Shown here piece by piece: positions 15,972 through 24,433 of a stretch of DNA of 52,954 nucleotides. The notes beneath the pieces are model-generated. The model was not told the DNA's origin and did not search any database. It saw nothing but the letters and a program-made list of their open reading frames with translations. The stretch lies in assembly GCF_900168265.1 (NCBI RefSeq), contig NZ_FVZF01000029.1:1-52954 (forward strand), given 5' to 3'. Numbering within the stretch: position 1 is the stretch's first letter; every line of letters starts with the position of its first letter. Position numbers and translations under genes: made by a program. Origin of the DNA: Salegentibacter salarius. GTDB taxonomy: Bacteria > Bacteroidota > Bacteroidia > Flavobacteriales > Flavobacteriaceae.

Positions 15972-17185
15972 TGTTTTCTATGCGCCAACACAATTGGCGG
16001 TTCGCCGTTAAACGGATTTCCCATTCGGCCAATGGTTTTTGTGCCCATGGTTACCGCGCGCATCACACTGTGTTCTCCGAAACGCTCCTTAATTTTATCT
16101 ATAGAATTATATAAATTCAGCATTTCTTCAGAATCATCAAACAGGTTAATTTGGTAATTTCCACCTACAAACCCGCTGAATTTCACACCGATTAACCTAA
16201 TCAATAACCTACGCGAATAAAGTTGCTTAAACAGCATTTCGACTTTAGGAATCAGAATATGATCGGCGCTGGTGTAGGAAATTTTCACCTGCTTCGAATG
16301 CGTCTGATAATCTGAATACCTGATCTTTACACTTACCACGCTGGTAAGTTTATTGCCTCGCCGTAACTGGTAAGCCAGGCTCTCTGCCATCGCTACCAAA
16401 GTGGCGTGCAGGCGTACCATATCTATAGTATCTCGCCCAAAAGTGCGTTCGGTAGAAATAGATTTTCTTTCGTGATAAGGGATAATTGGTGTATCGTCCA
16501 GACCGTTAGCACGTTTCCAAATAGTTCGTCCGGCTTTTCCTAAAACGCTTTCCAACATTTCCACCGGCATTTCCTGTATGGTTTTTATTTCCCTAACACC
16601 TAAACTCAATAACTTTTGAAAAGTTTTATTTCCCACCATCGGGATCTTATTCACGCTTAATGGTGCAAGAAAAATTTTCTCATTTCCATGCGGAATTACA
16701 ATTTCGGCATTGGGCTTGGCTTCTCCCGTAGCGATCTTGGAAACCACCTTATTTTGTGATAAGCCGAAAGAAATTGGCAATCCACTTTCTTTTATAATAG
16801 TTTGTCTTAGCTCACTGGCAAATTGATTGATCCCGAAAAATTTATCCATCCCACTCAAATCGGCATAAAACTCGTCTACACTGGCTTTTTCAAAACTGGG
16901 CACCTGGCTTTTAATAATTTCTGTAACTTCTTTCGAATGTTGGGTGTAAGTACTGGCATTCCCTTTAATTACGGTAGCCTGCGGACAAAGCTGCCGGGCT
17001 ACTTTCATCGCCATCCCCGAGTGTACTCCAAACTTTCGCGTTTCATAACTACAGGCCGCCACCACCCCACGATCGCCCATTCCACCTACAATAAGCGGTT
17101 TACCATTCAATTCAGAATTTTGTTTACGTTCTACCGAAACAAAAAATGCATCGAGATCCAGATGTAAAATAGACTTATTCTTCAT
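15968..17185 (-). CDS. dinB: Y-family DNA polymerase IV
   Basis: DinB copies damaged DNA by translesion synthesis. The 405-residue protein shows HLDLDAFFVSVE (first catalytic Asp), CSYETRKFGVHSGM (finger segment) and SVDEFYADLSG (second Asp-Glu pair), so the active site is complete. A helix-hairpin-helix (NKIPMVGNKTFQKLLSLGV) and a little-finger domain follow. QINLF at about residues 344-348 is a likely beta-clamp-binding motif. The catalytic residues distinguish it from inactive ImuB partners. It overlaps the short DnaE gene downstream by 4 bp, so both are made together. A palindrome over the promoter at 17211-17236 may make the unit damage-inducible. Confidence 0.95.
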   Translation of the reverse strand: MKNKSILHLDLDAFFVSVERKQNSELNGKPLIVGGMGDRGVVAACSYETRKFGVHSGMAMKVARQLCPQATVIKGNASTYTQHSKEVTEIIKSQVPSFEKASVDEFYADLSGMDKFFGINQFASELRQTIIKESGLPISFGLSQNKVVSKIATGEAKPNAEIVIPHGNEKIFLAPLSVNKIPMVGNKTFQKLLSLGVREIKTIQEMPVEMLESVLGKAGRTIWKRANGLDDTPIIPYHERKSISTERTFGRDTIDMVRLHATLVAMAESLAYQLRRGNKLTSVVSVKIRYSDYQTHSKQVKISYTSADHILIPKVEMLFKQLYSRRLLIRLIGVKFSGFVGGNYQINLFDDSEEMLNLYNSIDKIKERFGEHSVMRAVTMGTKTIGRMGNPFNGEPPIVLAHRKQ

Positions 17186-17210
17186 TATTTGGATTATTTC
17201 CTTTTTATAG

Positions 17211-17236
17211 GATATTTTCCAAATTTATAAAATATC
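17211..17236 (-). promoter_or_regulatory. Palindrome over the dinB-dnaE2 promoter
   Basis: GATATTTT (17211-17218) and its exact complement AAAATATC (17229-17236) flank 10 bases that contain most of a perfect minus-strand -7 box TAAATTTG (17220-17227). The centre lies about 38 bases before the dinB start codon. A repressor bound here would cover the -7 element. A TTG exists upstream, but at 15 bases it is closer than the usual 19-20. The operator role is inference. Confidence 0.5.
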
Positions 17237-17354
17237 TGAGCTCAAAATAATTCTGCTTCGTTAAATTTTGAAAAGAATTTTTAGCTTGATTATTCTAGAA
17301 AATGAGTCCTATTGATTCCTTGAAAATTCAATAGCCTAAACCTTATAGTTTTAG

Positions 17355-17362
17355 TAATTTTG
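17355..17362 (+). promoter_or_regulatory. -7 box upstream of the tandem membrane proteins
   Basis: TAATTTTG is a perfect -7 box 31 bases before the start codon at 17394. No TTG is present at the usual distance, so the support is partial. Confidence 0.4.
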
Positions 17363-17393
17363 GCGACTTAAAAAATAGCCCACAAGTCTAGGT

Positions 17394-17945
17394 ATGACTA
17401 AAATATTCAGAAGATTATCTTTCTTTATTCTAATCCTGGTGCAGTTTACATTTCTCCTGGCCATATTTTTTGATAAAATGAATGCACCGCTGGTGCTAAT
17501 TTTTATCGGGGTAATTTCGGTATTGGTAAGCATCGCCTATTTTAAAGCACCCCGGGAAGAAGAACGTTTTTTTATAAAAGACTTTTATCTTATTTTATTT
17601 GCAGTAACCGGAGCAATAACTACTTTCTACATAAACACCGGACTCAAATTAGGCCCGGTGATCGCCGCAGGATTTATAGGAACACTGGCTTCTTTTGTGC
17701 CTTCAATAAATAAAAAATCAAAACTTTTAAAAGAGTTGCCGCCAGCCGTTTATTGCGGAGCTTTTGTAGGAATGACATCGGCTAATGTAGCGCCCAATCT
17801 AAAGTTTATTTTATTCGCGGAATTTATAGCGGGTAGTATTCTTATTCTCTCTAAAAACATTTTTAACGGCTTTGGTGGCAAACTTGGAACTATCGCTTTT
17901 ACCAGTATTGCGATTTCTTCAATAATTTTATATACCCTCTTTTAG
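17394..17945 (+). CDS. Membrane protein of unknown function, first of a tandem pair
   Basis: The 183-residue protein has six hydrophobic segments and no charged catalytic motif. I do not recognise the family. The C-terminal half holds PPAVYCGAFVGMTSANV, then a helix, and later FNGFGGKLGTIAFTS, both of which have counterparts in the next gene (IGATFIGMVSSKIL and FKGYGGALGTTAAIS). The repeated Gly-rich motifs between helices suggest a small transporter or channel-like fold. The stop codon is followed directly by the ATG of the second gene, so the two are co-translated and may form a heterodimer. Confidence 0.75.
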   Translation: MTKIFRRLSFFILILVQFTFLLAIFFDKMNAPLVLIFIGVISVLVSIAYFKAPREEERFFIKDFYLILFAVTGAITTFYINTGLKLGPVIAAGFIGTLASFVPSINKKSKLLKELPPAVYCGAFVGMTSANVAPNLKFILFAEFIAGSILILSKNIFNGFGGKLGTIAFTSIAISSIILYTLF

Positions 17946-18377
17946 ATGGAAACCAGTATTCTTTTTCTCACCGGGATTATTTCTGCCTTGCTCACATATA
18001 TTGTGAATAACAAATATGGTCAGGGTGCTGTTCGTGCTTCAGCAGGTCTTTCGCTTTTGGTGGGCTTATTTTTCTATTTCTTTCCGGAAATCTTTAGTCT
18101 GTATTTAACCAAAAACATTCCTATTGTTTTTATTGGAGCCACTTTTATAGGAATGGTCTCCTCCAAAATACTTTCCAGCTATTTATTGGTCGGTTTTTCG
18201 GGGTTTATCTTTTCTATTATCTACCTAAATGCGAGTCCGTTTTTTAAAGGTTATGGTGGTGCTTTGGGTACTACGGCAGCTATTTCTGTATTGGTTTCTT
18301 TGAGCCTGGCGGTGATTTCAAAAAGTGAAAAGCTGAAGAAAATTAAAAATTATAGACCTTCCCGAAAGAAGAAATAA
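17946..18377 (+). CDS. Membrane protein of unknown function, second of a tandem pair
   Basis: The 143-residue protein has about five hydrophobic segments and a strongly basic tail (KSEKLKKIKNYRPSRKKK), which should be cytoplasmic. It shares the motifs GA(T/F)-F-(I/V)-G-M-x-S and F-x-G-(F/Y)-G-G-x-L-G-T with the gene before it, at similar spacing, so the two look like ancient duplicates. The start codon touches the upstream stop codon. The function is unknown. The gene ends a two-gene operon that faces the esterase gene. Confidence 0.75.
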   Translation: METSILFLTGIISALLTYIVNNKYGQGAVRASAGLSLLVGLFFYFFPEIFSLYLTKNIPIVFIGATFIGMVSSKILSSYLLVGFSGFIFSIIYLNASPFFKGYGGALGTTAAISVLVSLSLAVISKSEKLKKIKNYRPSRKKK

Positions 18378-18484
18378 GTTTTTACAACTTGGGTTCCAGC
18401 AAGAAGGGAATGAATTCGGCTTAGCTGAAGAAAGAGATGGTTGAGAACCCTGGCAGATGTGAAATAACATATAATTCTAATAAA

Positions 18485-18532
18485 GTACCCCTCCGGCCTA
18501 CGGCCACCTCCCCTTAATAAGGGAAGAATCTG
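18485..18532. repeat. GC-rich hairpin repeat between convergent genes
   Basis: The segment from ACCCCTCCGGCC onward contains GGCC-TAC-GGCC and CCCTTAATAAGGG and is much richer in G+C than its surroundings. A related C-rich/G-rich hairpin lies after dnaN (5470-5490). Such elements recur between genes in Bacteroidota. It sits between the convergent membrane-protein operon and esterase gene and may help to end both transcripts. Confidence 0.55.
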
Positions 18533-18558
18533 TAATTGTTAAAAAACTGAAATAAATA

Positions 18559-19251
18559 CTACTCCTTCTCTACCACATCTTCCAAAACACTCCACACATT
18601 GTCGGCTACAATTTCATAACCTTCGGCGGTTGGATGAATACCGTCTTGCTGGTTTAATTCGGGATCTCCCGCAACACCTTCAAGAAGAAAAGGAATGAGT
18701 TCCACATTGTTTTCTTCGGCAAGTTCAGGGAAAATATTTCTGAATTCGGTGGTATATTCTTCTCCCATATTTGGAGGAATTTGCATTCCGGCCAGGACTA
18801 TTTTAGTATCAGGATTTTTCTCCTTTACAGTGTTAATAATATCCTGAAGATTCTTCCTGGTTTCCTCTAAAGGAATTCCGCGTAAACCATCATTGGCTCC
18901 AAGTTCTAAAACAAAAACATCTACATCCTGGTTTAAAACCCAGTTGATCCTGTTTTTTCCACTGGCGGTGGTTTCCCCACTTAATCCGGCGTTTATCACT
19001 TCATAATCGTAATCCAAAGAATCCAACCTATTTTGAATAAGAGCCGGAAAAGCTTCAGAAGGATCTAAACCCATTCCTGCAGTAAGACTATTTCCGAAGA
19101 AAAGAATCACGTCTTTTTCACTCTCCTGAGTTTCGGTTTCAGTTTGAGCTTCTTCAGTGTTATTTTTCTCTGATTTCTTTACGGCATTTTCTCCGCAGGA
19201 AAACATTATAAATACTGAAAAAATCACACAATAGCAGACTAAGTTTCTCAT
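18559..19251 (-). CDS. SGNH/GDSL esterase lipoprotein (TesA-like arylesterase)
   Basis: This hydrolase is expected to split ester or thioester bonds of acyl compounds in the periplasm. Block I FFGNSLTAGMGL contains the nucleophile Ser, block III ELGANDGLRG contains the Asn, and DGIHPTAEGYEIVA carries the Asp-x-x-His pair. The N-terminus MRNLVCYCVIFSVFIMFSC ends in a lipobox, so it should be a lipoprotein. An upstream ATG at 19272 would add seven residues, and I chose 19251 because it gives a standard signal sequence. It is divergent from an ABC transporter pair, the same neighbourhood as tesA / ybbA-ybbP in E. coli, which hints at work on related lipids. Confidence 0.9.
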   Translation of the reverse strand: MRNLVCYCVIFSVFIMFSCGENAVKKSEKNNTEEAQTETETQESEKDVILFFGNSLTAGMGLDPSEAFPALIQNRLDSLDYDYEVINAGLSGETTASGKNRINWVLNQDVDVFVLELGANDGLRGIPLEETRKNLQDIINTVKEKNPDTKIVLAGMQIPPNMGEEYTTEFRNIFPELAEENNVELIPFLLEGVAGDPELNQQDGIHPTAEGYEIVADNVWSVLEDVVEKE

Positions 19252-19324
19252 AGCAACAGGGTTTATAATCAAATGATTTGCTTATTTTGCCTTAATTCAA
19301 AAAAGACATTAAGCAAGTTATAAG

Positions 19325-20011
19325 ATGGCAAAGATATTAAACGTTCGCAACCTGGAGAAAAGCTATTCCAGCGGATCCAAAAAACTAAAAGTATTACAGG
19401 ATATCAACTTTGAAGTTGAGGAACAAAAAACCTTTGCTATTGTGGGACCTTCGGGAAGTGGAAAAACAACCCTTCTTGGACTTTGTGCCGGATTAGACAG
19501 GCCCGATTCCGGTTCTATTAATTTATGCGGAAGCGAACTGAGCACGCTAGGAGAAGACAAAAGAGCTCTTCTTCGTAATAAACATATTGGATTTGTATTC
19601 CAGGATTTTCAATTACTACCTACGCTTACGGCTTTAGAAAATGTGGCCGTGCCACTAGAACTGCAAGGCAACCAAGATGCTTCTAAAATAGGAAAAGAAT
19701 TATTGACAAAAGTAGGATTGGGAAATCGTATTCATCATTATCCTTCCCAACTTTCTGGTGGAGAACAACAAAGAGTTGCTTTAGCCCGTGCTTTTTCTAC
19801 CCGACCTTCAGTTTTATTTGCAGATGAACCTACCGGAAACCTCGATACCGAAACCGGTGAGAAAGTAGAACAATTACTTTTTGATCTAAATAAGGAAGCA
19901 GGAACTACGCTAATTATCGTTACCCACGATCTTGAACTAGCCGAAAAAACTCAGCATATTCTTAGACTCAAAGGCGGTCGAATTGTTGAAAACCAGGAAA
20001 AGCACGTATAA
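19325..20011 (+). CDS. ABC transporter ATP-binding protein (YbbA/LolD type)
   Basis: This 228-residue ATPase drives a MacB/LolCDE-type transporter. Walker A is GPSGSGKTTLL, the Q-loop is FVFQDFQLLPTLTALENV, the signature is LSGGEQQRVALARAF, and Walker B is VLFADEPTGNLD, followed by the switch His in VTHD. LPTLTALENVAVPLEL is typical of the LolD/YbbA group. The stop overlaps the start of the permease gene by one base (TAATG), so the two proteins are coupled. The esterase gene next door is divergent, as in the tesA-ybbAP layout. Confidence 0.95.
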   Translation: MAKILNVRNLEKSYSSGSKKLKVLQDINFEVEEQKTFAIVGPSGSGKTTLLGLCAGLDRPDSGSINLCGSELSTLGEDKRALLRNKHIGFVFQDFQLLPTLTALENVAVPLELQGNQDASKIGKELLTKVGLGNRIHHYPSQLSGGEQQRVALARAFSTRPSVLFADEPTGNLDTETGEKVEQLLFDLNKEAGTTLIIVTHDLELAEKTQHILRLKGGRIVENQEKHV

Positions 20012-22560
20012 TGAGCAGTAACAAAACTTTTAAACCGGGCTTCTCCTGGCTCTTTAAAATGGCGTGGCGTGACGGAAAAGCCAGTGGCAAGAAGCTAACG
20101 CTTTTTATGGCTTCTATCGTGCTGGGAATCGCCGCGGTAGTTTCTATTCAATCTTTTGGAGAAAATTTAAAAGACAATATCTCACTGCAGTCTAAAGCCT
20201 TAATGGGCGCAGATTATAAAATAGACAGCGACGATGCTCCCAATGAACGCGTAATGCAAATTATGGATTCACTGGGCGGTGCTGAAGCCCGGGAAATCAA
20301 ATTTGCCTCTATGGCTGCTTTTCCTCAAAGCCAAGCCACAAAATTAATGCAGGTAAGAGGAATTGAAGGCGGGTTTCCTTTTTACGGGGAATTAGGAACT
20401 CAGCCTGCAAATGCTGCAAAAAGGTATCAGGAAGAAGGAGCTGCTTTGGTTGATGCAACCGTAATGCTTCAATTAGGAATAAAACCGGGAGATAGCATCA
20501 AGATCGGAAAAGTCACTTTACCAATTGCCGGCGCTTTGAATGAAGTACCTGGTAGCACCGCTATATTTAGTTCGATAGCACCACCGGTACTTATTCCATA
20601 TAGATTTATTGAAGAATCTGGTCTTGTACAAACCGGAAGCCGCATAGATTATGAATTCTATTTTACGGCGCCCTCCAATACCGATATGGAAAAACTGGAT
20701 GAAACTCTGGATCCCATTCTTGATACTGAAGACGCCGATTTAGATACCCATACCTCTACCAGCGACAGGCTGGGAAGACGATACGAAAATTTCGGTAAAT
20801 TTCTTAACCTGGTGGCTTTTATTGCGCTGCTTCTTGGTTGTGTTGGTATTGCTAGTGCCATTCATATTTATATTAAAGAGAAATTACGTGCCATAGCAGT
20901 TTTAAAATGTTTGGGCGCCAGTAAAAAACAAACTTTTCTAATCTACCTTATCCAGGTAGCGTTTATGGGCTTAATTGGAGGCATTATAGGAACCGCCCTT
21001 GGCTTGATACTTCAGCAATTATTCCCCTGGCTTTTGGAAGGTTTACTCCCGGTAGATGTACAGATCAATTTTTCCTTACCGGTAATTTTTATGGGAATTT
21101 TACTGGGTATTTTAATGTCGGTTTTATTTGCTCTTTACCCTTTAATCGGGACGCTTTATATCTCTCCCCTACAAGCATTACGAGTAATAAAAGAAGAAAC
21201 AAAAAAATCGCGAAAGGCAATTATCCTGGTTTCGGCAGGCATCTTTCTATTCATCTTTTTGTTTTCGCTTTGGTTATTAGAAGACTGGAGATATTCCCTG
21301 GCATTTGTAGGTGGAATTATAGTCACTTTCTCTATCCTGGCGGGAGTAGCTTATTTGTTTATGCAAGCGCTACGGAAATATTTCCCGCACAACTGGGAAT
21401 TTGTTGCAAGGCAAAGTTTGCTAAATCTCTTTAGGCCGCAAAATCAAACACTAACCCTTGTGCTGGCTATTGGAGTGGGCACTTTTTTAATAAGTACGTT
21501 ATATTTTAGTAAAGACCTTTTACTGGCCCAGGCTTCTATAGAATCCCAGGCTAATAGCCCTAATATGATTCTTTTAGATGTGCAAAGTGACCAGCAGGAA
21601 GCTGTAGCTAAAACTATAAAAACTAACGATTTACCGGTTCTGGACAATATTCCTATTGTGACCATGCGAGTACAAAACATAGCAGGCAAACCGGTTATTG
21701 AAATAAGAAAAGACACCACTTCCCAAATTAACGGATGGGTTTTAAACCACGAATTCCGCGTTACATACCGTGATTCTTTAATTGCTTCTGAAAGTATTGA
21801 AAGTGGAGAATGGACGGCTGAAGCGGGTGATATTAATCCCGTGCCGATTTCTATAAGTAATAATTTTGCGGAAGATGCTAAAGTTGGTGTTGGAGATGAG
21901 TTGATCTTCAATGTGCAGGGTGTTTTGCTAAATACGGTTGTTGGCAGTGTTAGAACAGTTGACTGGTCACGAATGCAGTTGAACTTCTCTCTGGTATTCC
22001 CAAAAGGTGTATTAGAGGACGCCCCACAATTTCACGTATTAACAACTAAAGTTCCGGGAGAAGGAAAGTCGGCTAAATTACAGCAGGAACTGGTTAAAGA
22101 ATTTCCCAATGTTTCTATCATAGATCTTCGGCAGGTGCTAAGCGTTATAGAAGATATTCTAGGCAGAATTTCCTGGATCATTAATTTTATGGCTTTTTTC
22201 AGCATTCTCACAGGAGTTATTGTGCTTTTAGGCGCCATAAGAACCAGTAAATACCAGCGAATCAGGGAAAGCGTTTTACTGCGCACACTGGGTGCAAAAG
22301 GCAAACAAATATTAAATATTAACGCTTTAGAATATATTTATTTAGGAGTGCTTGGAGGTCTTTCTGGCGTTTTATTATCATTAATAAGCAGTCAGTTACT
22401 CGCCTGGTTGGTTTTTGAATCGCCGTTTACCCCATCATTAATTCCATTTTTAGTTTTATTCCCGGCAATTGTGCTGTTAGTGCTAATTATTGGACTAAGC
22501 AATAGTTTAAGTGTAATTAGAAAACCACCATTAGAAGTTCTAAGAAAAGAAGTGACATAA
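20011..22560 (+). CDS. FtsX-like ABC permease (YbbP type)
   Basis: This 849-residue inner-membrane protein is a long FtsX/MacB-type permease of the YbbP group. Two FtsX domains can be seen. The first has helices at about residues 265-390 with IKEKLRAIAVLKCLGASKKQ, and the second lies near the end, with IRTSKYQRIRESVLLRTLGA. Both stretches are the cytoplasmic coupling segments before a helix. A signal-anchor helix follows the N-terminal basic patch, and the loops between helices are large and extracytoplasmic. The partner ATPase is the gene just before it. The substrate is unknown, though the esterase next door suggests a lipid or lipoprotein role. Confidence 0.93.
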   Translation: MSSNKTFKPGFSWLFKMAWRDGKASGKKLTLFMASIVLGIAAVVSIQSFGENLKDNISLQSKALMGADYKIDSDDAPNERVMQIMDSLGGAEAREIKFASMAAFPQSQATKLMQVRGIEGGFPFYGELGTQPANAAKRYQEEGAALVDATVMLQLGIKPGDSIKIGKVTLPIAGALNEVPGSTAIFSSIAPPVLIPYRFIEESGLVQTGSRIDYEFYFTAPSNTDMEKLDETLDPILDTEDADLDTHTSTSDRLGRRYENFGKFLNLVAFIALLLGCVGIASAIHIYIKEKLRAIAVLKCLGASKKQTFLIYLIQVAFMGLIGGIIGTALGLILQQLFPWLLEGLLPVDVQINFSLPVIFMGILLGILMSVLFALYPLIGTLYISPLQALRVIKEETKKSRKAIILVSAGIFLFIFLFSLWLLEDWRYSLAFVGGIIVTFSILAGVAYLFMQALRKYFPHNWEFVARQSLLNLFRPQNQTLTLVLAIGVGTFLISTLYFSKDLLLAQASIESQANSPNMILLDVQSDQQEAVAKTIKTNDLPVLDNIPIVTMRVQNIAGKPVIEIRKDTTSQINGWVLNHEFRVTYRDSLIASESIESGEWTAEAGDINPVPISISNNFAEDAKVGVGDELIFNVQGVLLNTVVGSVRTVDWSRMQLNFSLVFPKGVLEDAPQFHVLTTKVPGEGKSAKLQQELVKEFPNVSIIDLRQVLSVIEDILGRISWIINFMAFFSILTGVIVLLGAIRTSKYQRIRESVLLRTLGAKGKQILNINALEYIYLGVLGGLSGVLLSLISSQLLAWLVFESPFTPSLIPFLVLFPAIVLLVLIIGLSNSLSVIRKPPLEVLRKEVT

Positions 22561-22607
22561 AATAAGTAACTTTATCTAAAAGGATTACGAATTAAAATCA
22601 ATTTAAA

Positions 22608-23201
22608 ATGAAAAATGCAATTTATAGTTTAATGATTCTGGCTTTTAGTTTTAGCGGAATAGCACAGGAAGAGTTTATTTATGAAGAAACCCAGATAAAA
22701 ATGGCAAGCATGGCTGCGCCCGAAGAAGATAGAGATGCCGTGACAGTTTATGGCTATGATAAAAATGGGAAAGTAGTTCTACTAAAAGAAGGTACCAATA
22801 ACCTGGTTTGCATTGCTGACGACCCTGGTATGAATGGTATTTCGGTAAGTTGTTATAATAAAAAACTTGAGCCTTTTATGTCTCGCGGAAGGGAATTAAA
22901 AGCTGAAGGCAAAGATATGATGGAAACCCGCGCAGTTCGTAAACAGGAAGTAGAAAGCGGAAAACTAAAAATGCCCGATGCACCTAGTATGACCTATATT
23001 CTTTCAGGAAAAGAAGAAAACTTAAATCGTGAAACTGGCGAGCTTAAAGATGCAAAGTTACGTTACGTAATTTATATGCCCTATGCCACCACAGAGGAAA
23101 CAGGACTACCCGACAAGCCACATACTCCCGGAATGCCCTGGCTTATGGATCCAGGCACACACCGCGCACATATTATGATTACTCCGGCTGATAAAAATTA
23201 G
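22608..23201 (+). CDS. Secreted protein of unknown function
   Basis: The 197-residue protein has a signal peptide (about residues 1-19, ending in IAQ) and a mature region without membrane helices. Conspicuous segments are EDRDAVTVYGYDKNGKVVLL, NNLVCIADDPGMNGISVSCY with two Cys that may form a disulfide, and a C-terminal HTPGMPWLMDPGTHRAHIMI. I do not recognise a family name. It starts 48 bp after the permease gene on the same strand, so it may be the last gene of that operon. Confidence 0.8.
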   Translation: MKNAIYSLMILAFSFSGIAQEEFIYEETQIKMASMAAPEEDRDAVTVYGYDKNGKVVLLKEGTNNLVCIADDPGMNGISVSCYNKKLEPFMSRGRELKAEGKDMMETRAVRKQEVESGKLKMPDAPSMTYILSGKEENLNRETGELKDAKLRYVIYMPYATTEETGLPDKPHTPGMPWLMDPGTHRAHIMITPADKN

Positions 23202-23221
23202 CCATTTTTTATTGAAAAAAG

Positions 23222-24370
23222 TTATTCCTGAATATTCTCTTTTTTCTGTTTAAAGAAAAGCTGCGAAATAGGGATTAGCATTAATGCTGAAGTAAAAAAG
23301 AGTATAAAAGATATTTTTAAATTAAAAATATGGGCTAGGTATCCAATAAGTGGCGGCCCTAAAAGCATTCCTACAATAGCGTAGGTAGTAATTATAGAAA
23401 TGGCCATTCCCGGGGAATATTTTGTTGAAGAACCCGCGAGAAGAAAGGTCATGGGAATTACAGCCGCCACTCCAATGCCTACTAAACAACACCCGATTAT
23501 TGCCGGCCAGAAATAAGGAAACACAATCATAAGTAAAACACCTAAACACACCAGGGAGGCACTTATAATGTAATTTCTTTCCATTCCTATTCTTTCCACA
23601 ATTCTATCTGAAAAGAAACGGGAAAGGGCCATAAAAACCATAAAGATCAAGTATCCCAGCGTAAAAACATCTTCATTTACCACTTCTTTAAAATAAACAC
23701 CACTCCAATCAAACATCCCGCCTTCGGTAATTGCGGCAAGAAAAACTATAAAACCAAGATACATAGTAGGTTTATCTGGTTTTCCAAGCCTAAGTTTATT
23801 TCCCTGGTTAGAACGATCTTTTTTCAGTAAAAATGAAAAAGCGGCAAAGGCTAGAATAAGAGTGAAAATAGCTACCGCCGGCAGATGTTGGTAAATAGGA
23901 ATATTTAATTTTACGAGTAAGGTAGAAAGTGCCACCCCCAGAAGGCCGCCGGTACTCCAAAGACCGTGAAAAGAACCAATAATCTTTCTTTTAAAGGCTT
24001 TTTGTAATGTTATGGATTGGGTATTCATTGCGATATTGAAAATTCGCATAGAAAAAGCGAAAGAAAAGATCCCTACTATAAGTAAGATAAGATTATCGGC
24101 TAGTCCAATAAGGCTTAAGGAAACAGCTAAAAGTATAAAGGAGACGATTAGAGGATGTCTACTTTCAAAACGGGAAACCAACCAGCCTGAAACCGGAAGT
24201 CCTATAAGAGAACTTATAGGCATTACCATCAGCAAGTTTCCCAACTCTGCTTCGTTGAGATCAAAAGCTATTTTGATGTTGGGAATTCGCGAAGCCCAGG
24301 TAGAAAAGCAAAACCCCGATAAGAAAAAGTAGGTGCTTAAAGCAATTCTTTGTTGCGTTTCAGTCTTCAT
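23222..24370 (-). CDS. MFS transporter (YbjJ-like)
   Basis: The 382-residue protein has about 12 hydrophobic segments and belongs to the major facilitator superfamily. FSTWASRIPNIKIAFDLNEA near the start and GNLLMVMPISSLIGLPVSGW with the following R-F-E-S-R loop are typical of the YbjJ-like group of small-molecule exporters or permeases. FHGLWSTGGLLGVALSTLLV is a second signature in helix 5. The substrate is not known. It is separated by 63 bp from the MATE exporter gene on the same strand and faces the secreted protein gene. Confidence 0.9.
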   Translation of the reverse strand: MKTETQQRIALSTYFFLSGFCFSTWASRIPNIKIAFDLNEAELGNLLMVMPISSLIGLPVSGWLVSRFESRHPLIVSFILLAVSLSLIGLADNLILLIVGIFSFAFSMRIFNIAMNTQSITLQKAFKRKIIGSFHGLWSTGGLLGVALSTLLVKLNIPIYQHLPAVAIFTLILAFAAFSFLLKKDRSNQGNKLRLGKPDKPTMYLGFIVFLAAITEGGMFDWSGVYFKEVVNEDVFTLGYLIFMVFMALSRFFSDRIVERIGMERNYIISASLVCLGVLLMIVFPYFWPAIIGCCLVGIGVAAVIPMTFLLAGSSTKYSPGMAISIITTYAIVGMLLGPPLIGYLAHIFNLKISFILFFTSALMLIPISQLFFKQKKENIQE

Positions 24371-24433
24371 TCTTCAAAACTTTCAGATCAATAAAATTGA
24401 GAATTACTAATTCAGTAATAAGATAAATCATTA

